Assembly: GCA_002762705.1 (NCBI GenBank)
Contig: PCVE01000048.1
Coordinates: 180 to 8,475 of the forward strand
Direction: 5' to 3'
Source of the DNA: Candidatus Woesearchaeota archaeon CG11_big_fil_rev_8_21_14_0_20_43_8
Lineage (GTDB): Archaea > Nanobdellota > Nanobdellia > Woesearchaeales > CG08-08-20-14
DNA length: 8,296 bases
Positions 1-6,223 of this stretch are shown one piece after another. The stretch's first letter is position 1. Each line of letters opens with the position of its first letter. The translations under genes and the position numbers were made by a program. Below the pieces are notes generated by a model that was not told where the DNA came from, did not search any database, and saw nothing but the letters and a program-made list of their open reading frames with translations.

Positions 1-2
1 GA

Positions 3-1199
3 TACGAGTCGATCGAGACAAATCATATGAATGAAGGCCATGCGGCGTTCCTTACGCTTGAACTTTTAAGAGAACAGGGATGGAACACTCGGCAGGTGAA
101 GAGCTCATGTGTTTTCACGACGCATACGCCTGTGCCTGCTGGCCATGACCATTTTGATTACAGTCTGATACATAAAGTGATCACCGGCGGTGAATTGCCT
201 GAGCATATCGGGCATCTCGCTACGTATAATGGTGATCTTTCCCTGACAAAGCTTGCTTCGAATCTGAGTAGATACATAAACTCTGTCGCAGAGAAGCATG
301 CTGAAGTCACGAAGAACATGGAAGTTTTCAAGGGTATGGATATACATCACATAACAAATGGTATACATGGCAGGACCTGGACTTCAAAAAGTTTCCAGAA
401 GTTATTTGATCAATATTTGCCAGGTTGGGATCTTGATCCAGACAGGCTTGCTTGCGCACAGGAGATACCTGATGATGAGATCTTGTCTGCGCATGCTCAA
501 GAGAAAAAGCGTCTGATCGATTATGTCAATGGCAGTCTTGCAAAGCAAGGTTCTATTCCTAATTTTAAGGATGATCTATTGACTATAGGATTCGCGCGAC
601 GAGCGACTGCTTACAAACGTGCGGACCTGATCTTCAGCGATCTTGAACGTCTGGTGTCTGTCTGTGATGGAAAAGTCCAGTTTGTTTTCGCAGGGAAAGC
701 GCATCCAAAAGACAATGTCGGAAAGAATCTTATCCAGAATATAGTCCAGAAATCAAAGGAGCTGAGTGGAAAGGTCAATATAGCCTATCTTGAGAATTAT
801 AACATGGATCTTGGAGCGATGCTCACTTCAGGAGTCGATGTATGGTTAAATAATCCACAGCGTCCGCATGAAGCGTCAGGTACAAGCGGCATGAAAGCTA
901 CACACAATGGTGTGCCGAATTACAGTGTGCTCGATGGCTGGTGGATCGAAGGCCATGAAGAAGGGGTGACTGGTTGGGCAATCGGACCGGACCCGCTTGA
1001 ATGCGATCTATCTGCTGATACATCGAAGATGGATGTCGAGGATCTTTATTCCAAGCTTGGTAATATCATCATCCCGATGTTCTATGATGATAAGGCTTCA
1101 TGGGTGAAGGTCATGAAGAACGCTATCGCGAAAAATGCATCGTTCTTCAATACTACTCGTATGGTGAAAGAGTATAAAGAGAAAGCTTATCACTTATGA
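3..1199 (+). CDS. glgP: Alpha-glucan (glycogen/maltodextrin) phosphorylase, C-terminal part
   Basis: Cytoplasmic enzyme that uses phosphate to release glucose 1-phosphate from the non-reducing end of alpha-1,4-glucans, with a pyridoxal-phosphate cofactor. The frame is already open at base 3 and reads YESIETNHMNEGHAAF, so the ATG at 27 is internal: it sits inside the family's conserved H-x-NEGHAAF segment and the N-terminal half lies outside the window. Counting that Met as residue 1, visible blocks are TTHTPVPAGHDHFD (31-44), NGIHGRTWTS (111-120), GFARRATAYKRADLIF (188-203), ENYNMDLGAML (256-266), and SGTSGMKATHNG around Lys290, the expected PLP lysine, followed by SVLDGWW (300-306). The block order matches the shorter archaeal/Thermotoga-type phosphorylases more than the muscle/E. 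coli GlgP type. The C-terminus looks complete, ending in TGA with T-tracts after it. It implies storage or scavenging of glucan. Function is confident; the natural chain length of the substrate is not visible. Confidence 0.96.
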   Translation, partial: YESIETNHMNEGHAAFLTLELLREQGWNTRQVKSSCVFTTHTPVPAGHDHFDYSLIHKVITGGELPEHIGHLATYNGDLSLTKLASNLSRYINSVAEKHAEVTKNMEVFKGMDIHHITNGIHGRTWTSKSFQKLFDQYLPGWDLDPDRLACAQEIPDDEILSAHAQEKKRLIDYVNGSLAKQGSIPNFKDDLLTIGFARRATAYKRADLIFSDLERLVSVCDGKVQFVFAGKAHPKDNVGKNLIQNIVQKSKELSGKVNIAYLENYNMDLGAMLTSGVDVWLNNPQRPHEASGTSGMKATHNGVPNYSVLDGWWIEGHEEGVTGWAIGPDPLECDLSADTSKMDVEDLYSKLGNIIIPMFYDDKASWVKVMKNAIAKNASFFNTTRMVKEYKEKAYHL

Positions 1200-1200
1200 G

Positions 1201-1237
1201 GTTTTTTGTATACTAGTGTATATTTATACTATTTTTT
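1201..1237 (+). terminator. T-tract terminator after the phosphorylase gene
   Basis: Two runs of six T (1202-1207 and 1232-1237) follow the stop codon directly, with an A+T-rich imperfect palindrome (TATAC-TAGT-GTATA, 1209-1222) between them. Archaeal RNA polymerase can terminate on U-tracts without a strong hairpin, so this is a plausible end for the glgP transcript. The hairpin itself is weak. Confidence 0.45.
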
Positions 1238-1257
1238 GGGTTCTTGTTTACATCTAG

Positions 1258-1298
1258 TTTTATAAAGCAAGGCAGAATCCTTCCACTATCCATGAGGT
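1258..1298 (+). promoter_or_regulatory. TATA-like box and ribosome binding site for the receiver-like gene
   Basis: TTTTATAAA at 1258-1266 resembles an archaeal TATA box and would place transcription start near 1289. GAGGT at 1294-1298 ends seven bases before the ATG at 1306 and fits the archaeal anti-Shine-Dalgarno sequence. The gene therefore appears to have its own promoter and a short leader, separate from the phosphorylase upstream. Confidence 0.5.
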
Positions 1299-1305
1299 CA
1301 TAAAT

Positions 1306-1725
1306 ATGCGAGATGATATAAGCATTTTAGTTGTCCAGCCAGCAGAGAAGTTCGGTATAGAGGCTGCGACACTTAGGAATGAATTTGGCAGTGTGTATGT
1401 CGCATTTAATCTAGAGGCCGCAAGGATGAAGCTTGCAAGTTCGATCGCTGATGATGGGTTTGGTTCATCAAGTCTTGATGTCGCGATAATCGATCCATAT
1501 ACACCATTATATAACAGTAGCCTACGTGGAATTGATGAAGTGGCGATCTATGATTTTTTTGTTGATCTGAAACATGCTGGGATCTCTGTGATATATGCAA
1601 GTAGAAAATATGATCCCCAGTCTTTTGGTCTGATGGAACATGTGCATTATGATATCGCGCTTCCAAAAGATTATGATATTTTCCATATAAAAGAGAATGT
1701 TCTACGTGCATCTAAGATGAAGTGA
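1306..1725 (+). CDS. Small receiver-like (pseudo-receiver) protein, unknown function
   Basis: A 139-residue soluble protein I cannot assign to a named family. Its hydrophobic-strand pattern suggests a CheY-like alpha/beta receiver fold: ISILVVQ (5-11) as strand 1, LDVAIIDPYTP (57-67) as strand 3 with Asp63 where the phospho-acceptor would be, ISVIYAS (93-99) as strand 4 with Ser99 at the switch Ser/Thr position, and ALPKDYD (118-124) with Lys121 near the conserved lysine. The acidic pair normally found after strand 1 is missing (QPAE instead of DDE-like), so ordinary Mg-dependent phosphorylation is doubtful. There is no output domain or membrane segment. The start is supported by GAGGT seven bases upstream. 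It ends three bases before the convergent VWA gene, and no histidine kinase is nearby. Real gene: likely. Receiver fold: inference. Confidence 0.72.
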   Translation: MRDDISILVVQPAEKFGIEAATLRNEFGSVYVAFNLEAARMKLASSIADDGFGSSSLDVAIIDPYTPLYNSSLRGIDEVAIYDFFVDLKHAGISVIYASRKYDPQSFGLMEHVHYDIALPKDYDIFHIKENVLRASKMK

Positions 1726-1728
1726 ATA

Positions 1729-2904
1729 TCAGGCAGATAATCTGTAATAATCCTCAAGTATGATCCGATCCATCTCTTTTAGATCTTTGACGATATAGAG
1801 CCGACCTTTTCCAAGCTCTATTATCTTCTCTGCGAGATCTCTTCCTTTGTCGTCGATATCTATCCCGACAACAGATATGGTTATCCCGCTTTTGTTCGCG
1901 ATCTCGACAGCTTTCAAAGTGTCTTTTGTCGGATCCTCGCCCACCGTCGGAAGCGCATCTGTTATCAATATCAGATGCCTTGTCACATTCTTCTCATGGA
2001 ACAGATCCGTCGCTTTCTCTATCGTCTTTGCTATGTCTGTCTCTTTTGATGCGCGGATATTCACCATCGATTTTACGAGGAGTGTGAGGTCATCTGTCGG
2101 TTCGATCGATTCTTTTATGTCAGAACCAAATACAATCAGACCGACCTTGTCTTTCTCTTCTGTCGCCCGGTATGCGAGAGCGATGCCTGCTTTCTTGCAT
2201 GTGCCGATCTTCTCTCCTTTCATAGAACCGCTTGAATCCATCGCGATGATGACATGCACACGTCCCTTGCTCTGTCTTGTGAATATACGAAGATCACCTT
2301 TTGTCAATTTCCGATGGCCACGCCGTATAGCAGCCTTGACTGTGCTTTTCATGGCGAGATCTTTATACCTGTCACCTTTCTTGTAGGTCTTGATATCATT
2401 CTTCACTCCATAATGTGAGGTCTTGTTGTGATATTTTTTTCCGATAGTCCCCTTTGGCACAAGATTCTCGATCTCTTCGACAAAGCACGAGAGGGCGGCG
2501 AGCTCAGCTGCTTTCTCAGTGAATTCATAGTTCTTGTCCACAAGACCGTCCTTCTTCAATTGGTCGAGATTCTGATGGATCTTCTTCTTCACATCTGCCA
2601 TGAATTCAGGTATACCTACATTCTTCTCGATGTAGCTATCATCATATCCAGTCAGTTGTCTGATGAGCGATGGCCCATATATGTTCTTCGCAGTAGAATA
2701 ATTGTCGACCAGCTGTTCGAAAAGAAGGTCTGGTGTGAATGCGCCGATGCCTTTGTTGATAGATTCTTTGATGAAATCTGCCTGGTCTACTGTCTTTTTG
2801 TCATTATCAATGACAGAATGCATAAGACCATCATCAAGCTCTTTGAATCCAAGCTTTCCTGTGGCTTCTTCTATCTCTTCTCTTGGGGTTGCTTCGCACT
2901 CCAT
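1729..2904 (-). CDS. VWA-domain protein (ChlD-like partner of AAA+ ATPase)
   Basis: About 391 residues. The N-terminal ~210 residues are charged and mostly helical by eye, with no motif I recognise; a von Willebrand A domain follows. The MIDAS metal site is complete: D223-S-S225-G-S227, Thr289 and Asp316 (in LILITDALPT). Such VWA proteins work with ChlI/MoxR-type AAA+ ATPases, the ATPase driving remodelling and the MIDAS metal binding a target. Its partner gene ends one base upstream, so they form an operon. I chose the ATG at 2902-2904 because it sits in TGACATG right after the partner's stop and has AGGTGG upstream, 11 bases away. A longer frame from an ATG at 2946 would overlap the ATPase by 41 bases with a poor ribosome site. 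No chelatase large subunit (ChlH/CobN) is nearby, so magnesium chelatase activity should not be assumed; the target is unknown. Confidence 0.9.
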   Translation of the reverse strand: MECEATPREEIEEATGKLGFKELDDGLMHSVIDNDKKTVDQADFIKESINKGIGAFTPDLLFEQLVDNYSTAKNIYGPSLIRQLTGYDDSYIEKNVGIPEFMADVKKKIHQNLDQLKKDGLVDKNYEFTEKAAELAALSCFVEEIENLVPKGTIGKKYHNKTSHYGVKNDIKTYKKGDRYKDLAMKSTVKAAIRRGHRKLTKGDLRIFTRQSKGRVHVIIAMDSSGSMKGEKIGTCKKAGIALAYRATEEKDKVGLIVFGSDIKESIEPTDDLTLLVKSMVNIRASKETDIAKTIEKATDLFHEKNVTRHLILITDALPTVGEDPTKDTLKAVEIANKSGITISVVGIDIDDKGRDLAEKIIELGKGRLYIVKDLKEMDRIILEDYYRLSA

Positions 2905-2905
2905 G

Positions 2906-3946
2906 TCAAAGTGAACCACCTGACTTGTCCTCTTTGATATGGACATTAGAATCAGAGATCCGAAGTTTCTTCTTCACTTCTTCGAACTCTTCACGGACGA
3001 ATTCATCTGCGTTCTTCAGAAGTCTCACAGATGGTTTCAATCTGATGCGATGCGTGATGACTGAGTCAAGCACTTCTTCCACATCGATGACTGATACACT
3101 CTTTCGTCCATGCAGTTTTGCGTTTGCCTGGGATCTTTCATAGAGGCCAAGAGATGCTCTCACAGATGGCACTTTCTCAAGATTCTTGTCAGATCTTAGT
3201 GATCTGACTAAGCCCACCATGAGTGTCAGCATGTCTTCAGGCACATCTATGATCTTTTTTCCTTTCTGCCTGACAATGTGGGATTCAGTCACTTCATCTT
3301 CTGGATATGTCATGTATATCGCATCGAATCTGTCAAGAAGCACATCTGATAATTGTTCGGTATTTGAATCTTCTGGATTCATCGTCGCTATGAATATGAA
3401 ATCTGTCGCGAAATCTATGTCATATGAGCCGATTGTGACTCTGCCTTCAGAGAGAGCTTGCAAAAGTGCGTTCTGTAGTTTCTCTGGGCATCTGTTGAGC
3501 TCATCGAAGAATAAAATGCCATTGTTGGCCTTGAATATCTTTCCTGGCGTGAACGCTTCTGTCGATAATGGGCCGAATTCCAGCGCTTTTATCGGATCGA
3601 TATCTCCAAGAAGGTCTTCAGCAGTGAGATCTGGGCTTCCTTGTACTCTTATAAAACGCTGGGCGCCTTTGATCACTTTTCGATCATTAGTCTTTCCAGA
3701 TAAGCATTCTGGACAGACTGGTCTTTCTGGCAGGCAGTGAAAGCCGCAATCCATGACTTCAAGCTCTGGGAGGACTTTCGCTATATTCTTTGCGATAGTG
3801 GTCTTTCCTACGCCTGGTGGGCCGACTATGACAATATGCCTGTCTACGATCAGCGCACTTTTGAGAAGTTTCTTCGCCTTGTCCTGGCCAAGGATGTCAT
3901 TTAGCGGGTCTGTTGTCAATGTTGTCTTGAAATTTTCTCTTGGCAT
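2906..3946 (-). CDS. AAA+ ATPase, ChlI/MoxR-like
   Basis: A 346-residue ATPase of the ChlI/MoxR branch, expected to form a ring that remodels a partner using ATP. Visible motifs are Walker A GPPGVGKT (42-49), Walker B ILFFDE (144-149), sensor 1 ATMN (187-190), an arginine-finger region LLDRF (203-207), and sensor 2 PSVRAS (260-265, Arg263). Between Walker A and Walker B is an insert with four cysteines, C67-x3-C71-x6-C78-x2-C81, a plausible metal knuckle. The gene is first in an operon with the VWA gene; its TGA is one base from that gene's preferred ATG. A TATA-like box lies about 29 bases upstream of the ATG, so the transcript should start within a few bases of the start codon, and no Shine-Dalgarno sequence is seen. 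ATPase activity is confident; the substrate (metal insertion, complex assembly or other remodelling) is unknown. Confidence 0.93.
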   Translation of the reverse strand: MPRENFKTTLTTDPLNDILGQDKAKKLLKSALIVDRHIVIVGPPGVGKTTIAKNIAKVLPELEVMDCGFHCLPERPVCPECLSGKTNDRKVIKGAQRFIRVQGSPDLTAEDLLGDIDPIKALEFGPLSTEAFTPGKIFKANNGILFFDELNRCPEKLQNALLQALSEGRVTIGSYDIDFATDFIFIATMNPEDSNTEQLSDVLLDRFDAIYMTYPEDEVTESHIVRQKGKKIIDVPEDMLTLMVGLVRSLRSDKNLEKVPSVRASLGLYERSQANAKLHGRKSVSVIDVEEVLDSVITHRIRLKPSVRLLKNADEFVREEFEEVKKKLRISDSNVHIKEDKSGGSL

Positions 3947-3970
3947 GGCGCTTTATGAATCGCGGGGACT

Positions 3971-3978
3971 ATATAAAT
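3971..3978 (-). promoter_or_regulatory. TATA box of the AAA+/VWA operon
   Basis: On the minus strand this reads ATTTATAT. Its centre is about 29 bases from the ATG at 3946, so initiation is predicted within a few bases of the start codon. No ribosome binding site stands before the ATG, which agrees with leaderless or near-leaderless translation. Confidence 0.55.
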
Positions 3979-4038
3979 GTTCTCAAGAAAATTTTGCTAA
4001 CGTAAAATGGTGCTTTTAATGGGCAAAATGTTCTATGT

Positions 4039-4057
4039 ATTGCAACTATATTGCAAT
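4039..4057. promoter_or_regulatory. Perfect inverted repeat in the divergent promoter region, possible operator
   Basis: ATTGCAA-CTATA-TTGCAAT is a perfect 7-5-7 palindrome. It lies 93 bases upstream of the AAA+ start and 95 bases upstream of the membrane-protein start, almost exactly midway between the two divergent genes. Its length and symmetry suit a dimeric helix-turn-helix regulator. No cognate regulator can be named. Confidence 0.4.
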
Positions 4058-4116
4058 GCAAAGAAACCAATGATCTCTCGTGGAGATAAAAACAGACTTT
4101 ATCTACTACCACTAAA

Positions 4117-4124
4117 TTTATAAA
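4117..4124 (+). promoter_or_regulatory. TATA box of the TrkA-C membrane protein gene
   Basis: TTTATAAA at 4117-4124, centred about 31 bases before the ATG at 4152, predicts a leader of only about five bases. No Shine-Dalgarno sequence precedes the ATG. Confidence 0.55.
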
Positions 4125-4151
4125 TCACTTTCATCATGTAAAATATCAAAG

Positions 4152-4973
4152 ATGTTAGCGCTTGTATCATTTTTGATTGTCATCCTTTTCTCTTTGATAG
4201 TTGTCAAAGTGGGTTCTGTCGCTCTTGAGACGACAGGACTTTCAAGAGATATCGCTGCGTTCCAGGCGCAGTCTGCGTTCTCTGGTGTTGGATTCACGAC
4301 AAGAGAATCAGAATCTTTGATGACACATCCTTTGAGACGGAAGATACTTCGTTTCCTGATGCTCATGGGAAGCGCAGGACTCACATCCGCTATCGCGACA
4401 CTTATCTTGACGTTCATGAACGTCAAGGGTGAGCATTCATTGCTTGGGTTGACAATCAGCAATCTGGCGGCCACAATCTTCGCGATTGTTTTCGTTTTGT
4501 TTGTGGTATTATTGATCTCACGTACACATCATTTTGATCTATTTGTCCGGTGGGTGCTAAAAAAACCTCTCCATCTCATGAAATCGCGCATGGCGCTATA
4601 TGATTATGAGAGAATACTTGGTCTTTCAAAAGGCATGAGCATCGTTCAGTTCGAAGTGCCTAAAAGGCATTGGATGGCCAACAAAAATATCGGAAAATTG
4701 AAGCTCGAGAAAGAAGGAGTGATGGTGCTTGGGATCTTTCGTACTGTTCATGGGTACGAGGAATATATCGAGAATCCATCTGATGATTTCAAGATATCAC
4801 ATCTGGATAAGATTGTCATATATTGCAAGGATACGCTTGCTGCGAACCTCGCGAAGAGAGAGAAAGGCGCGAAAGGACAAGCAGAGCGTCAGGACGCAGA
4901 GAAGATACACCAGAGCCTTGATCTTCTCAAGCAGATACATGAGGATCATGTGGAAGAAGCCATCAAGAAATGA
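4152..4973 (+). CDS. Membrane protein with TrkA C-terminal (RCK_C) domain
   Basis: 273 residues. Three likely membrane segments: 2-20, about 66-89 and about 98-123. Between the first two is a conserved-looking loop, SAFSGVGFTTRESE (41-54) followed by HPLRRKI (59-65). Residues about 158-230 resemble a TrkA-C/RCK_C domain (VMVLGIFR, then HLDKIVIYCKD), the regulatory ligand-binding module of potassium channels and transporters. The end (232-273) is charged and probably a helical or coiled tail. I recognise the architecture (short membrane part plus RCK_C) but no named gene; the family is usually annotated only as TrkA C-terminal domain protein. A role in ion homeostasis or second-messenger sensing is inference. 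The ATG follows a TATA box with almost no leader. Its TGA abuts the convergent hipT stop with no base between. Confidence 0.88.
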   Translation: MLALVSFLIVILFSLIVVKVGSVALETTGLSRDIAAFQAQSAFSGVGFTTRESESLMTHPLRRKILRFLMLMGSAGLTSAIATLILTFMNVKGEHSLLGLTISNLAATIFAIVFVLFVVLLISRTHHFDLFVRWVLKKPLHLMKSRMALYDYERILGLSKGMSIVQFEVPKRHWMANKNIGKLKLEKEGVMVLGIFRTVHGYEEYIENPSDDFKISHLDKIVIYCKDTLAANLAKREKGAKGQAERQDAEKIHQSLDLLKQIHEDHVEEAIKK

Positions 4974-5906
4974 TCAAAACAATATTCTTTTTGCTCGTGT
5001 GTTGATCAATTTTTTATATTCATATTTTAAATCTTTGCTTATAAAACTGGATTCTATGAATTCAATCATCACTGGGATAGTTTTTTTAAATTTTTCATAG
5101 GTGTTTTTCAATGCTGTGTCATTGATTTTTAAATATTCTGCAACTTTATCAAAATCGTATCTTGTGATTCTATTTTTCTTTCCATTCAATGTAAGTGCCA
5201 TCTCCTCTGGGTCGGATGGTATCAGGATCTTAGTGGCGACAAGATCATATGCTTTTGATAAAGATATTGTATTATCTTCGGATCTGAGGAGAGAGAAATT
5301 TTTCAGGTGCATATCTGCATTTCCGCAGATGAAACAGAATAGTGTGATCTCAAATAAATTGATTATATCCAGTCCCGGCGCATCTGAAAACTTGGTTAAT
5401 GTACGTCCTATTTTTTCGATTGATCCCCTATATTTATTCTCGCTCATTGTTTCAGTCAATTGACACATATCTTCCATATGTAATTTATTATTCTTCTCTC
5501 TATCGATACGTTTTGTGATATACGCCAGTTCACCGGATTTCAACTTGATCAAAGTGTGTGGAACTGTTTCTATTCCACATATTTTTGCAAGGTGCATCGT
5601 CAGATCTTCTATCTCTGGAAGCGAAGGATAATTTTCAGTCGGTGGTTTTAATATATAATCTCCGAGAACACCAACAATTGTAAGTCTTTTTTTTTTGTGC
5701 AATCCCGTTTTCCGGTCAAATTGCATAGATAATTTGGGTTGTACACCCGGTACAGTGATGCGATCTATTATACTTTTTTTTGCTAGTTCTCCGATGTCTG
5801 ATAATACATATGGTATAGTCGGTGGGATTTTTGTGCCAAAGATTTTTTTGGAGCATTCTCCATGATATTCTTTATCCGATTTTTTGTAGCAATAGAAGCA
5901 TTTCAT
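4974..5906 (-). CDS. hipT: HipT-like Ser/Thr kinase toxin (HipA C-terminal kinase, split form)
   Basis: About 310 residues, matching HipA without its N-terminal subdomain. HipA/HipT kinases phosphorylate aminoacyl-tRNA synthetases (GltX for HipA, TrpS for E. coli HipT) and halt growth; the target here is unknown. Visible parts: a knuckle C3-x2-C6 with H15/C18; the glycine-rich loop TVPGVQPK (51-58); Lys87 in YILKPP; MEDMCQL (144-150); the catalytic loop GNADMHLKNF (195-204) with Asp198 and Asn203; and AYD (219-221) in place of DFG. All kinase residues appear present, so the toxin should be active. I chose the ATG at 5904-5906: it overlaps the hipS stop as ATGA, has GGTG eight bases upstream, and puts the cysteine knuckle at the N-terminus. 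The longer frame from 5939 would overlap hipS by 37 bases. The sequence reads like Bacteroidota split-HipA proteins, suggesting transfer. Confidence 0.92.
   Translation of the reverse strand: MKCFYCYKKSDKEYHGECSKKIFGTKIPPTIPYVLSDIGELAKKSIIDRITVPGVQPKLSMQFDRKTGLHKKKRLTIVGVLGDYILKPPTENYPSLPEIEDLTMHLAKICGIETVPHTLIKLKSGELAYITKRIDREKNNKLHMEDMCQLTETMSENKYRGSIEKIGRTLTKFSDAPGLDIINLFEITLFCFICGNADMHLKNFSLLRSEDNTISLSKAYDLVATKILIPSDPEEMALTLNGKKNRITRYDFDKVAEYLKINDTALKNTYEKFKKTIPVMIEFIESSFISKDLKYEYKKLINTRAKRILF
4988..5015 (+). terminator. T-tracts after the TrkA-C gene, inside antisense hipT
   Basis: Runs of five T (4988-4992) and six T (5010-5015) lie just beyond the stop at 4971-4973. They may serve as U-tract terminators for the plus-strand transcript even though they lie within the 3' end of the opposing hipT coding region. 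No hairpin is required or obvious. Confidence 0.3.
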
Positions 5907-6223
5907 TTTTCTGACACCACTTTTACTGCGCCGATACAATCTTCACAGCATGCAAGTAATAAAGCCATCCGATCTCTTCTATCTATCTTCCAATTCACTT
6001 CCGCGATGTCAAGAAGCCAACCTTCTGGTATCAAGCCATCGAAGAACGGGAAAAGCATATCGCTTTCATATTTTTTCTCCTTTAAAGGAAGTGTCAGACT
6101 TACTGGCATCGCTTCTTTTGATTCACGATATGAATCATCATATGTAAAGATATAACCATTTTCGGTTTCTTCTATTGTTCCGGCGAAGGATTCTTTATAA
6201 TATACTGATCCTTTTCGATTCAT
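5903..6223 (-). CDS. hipS: HipS-like protein (HipA N-terminal subdomain 1), likely antitoxin
   Basis: 106 residues corresponding to the HipA N-terminal subdomain (Couple_hipA family): AGTIEETENGYIFTYDD (14-30), VSLTLPL (41-47), the hallmark LFPFFDGLIPEGW (57-69), and ACCEDCIGAVKV (91-102). In E. coli O127 HipBST this piece is a separate protein, HipS, which neutralises HipT with a bulky tryptophan near the kinase active site; Trp69, right after PEG, is the natural candidate here. The start ATG at 6221-6223 overlaps the hipB stop as ATGA and has GAGGA seven bases upstream. The stop overlaps the hipT start in the same way, so all three proteins should be made in a coupled ratio. The split is genuine rather than a frameshift: the domain ends cleanly, and the next gene has its own ribosome site and begins with a cysteine knuckle. 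The antitoxin role is inferred from homologous systems. Confidence 0.88.
   Translation of the reverse strand: MNRKGSVYYKESFAGTIEETENGYIFTYDDSYRESKEAMPVSLTLPLKEKKYESDMLFPFFDGLIPEGWLLDIAEVNWKIDRRDRMALLLACCEDCIGAVKVVSEK

Noticed and set aside
1209..1222. TATAC-TAGT-GTATA as a further HipB operator
   Set aside because: It lacks the CC and GG of the operator arms, has a shorter spacer, and sits in a terminator-like A+T-rich stretch.
1847..2386. A 179-codon open frame on the plus strand
   Set aside because: It lies opposite the VWA gene, whose motifs are clear, and its translation has no recognisable domain; it is an antisense shadow.
3186..3740. A 184-codon open frame on the plus strand
   Set aside because: It lies opposite the AAA+ gene, and its Ser-rich composition is typical of reverse-strand reading.
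4007..4123. A 38-codon open frame starting at the ATG at 4007 in the divergent promoter region
   Set aside because: It has no ribosome site, covers the palindrome, and ends inside the TATA box of the next gene, so it is more likely chance.
5907..5939. Upstream ATG at 5939 as the hipT start
   Set aside because: It would overlap hipS by 37 bases, and the added residues have no family match. The ATGA start at 5906 has a ribosome site and begins at the cysteine knuckle.
5903..5939. Split HipA caused by a frameshift
   Set aside because: The N-terminal subdomain ends normally, the kinase has its own ribosome site and cysteine knuckle, and the two-gene form is a known family arrangement.
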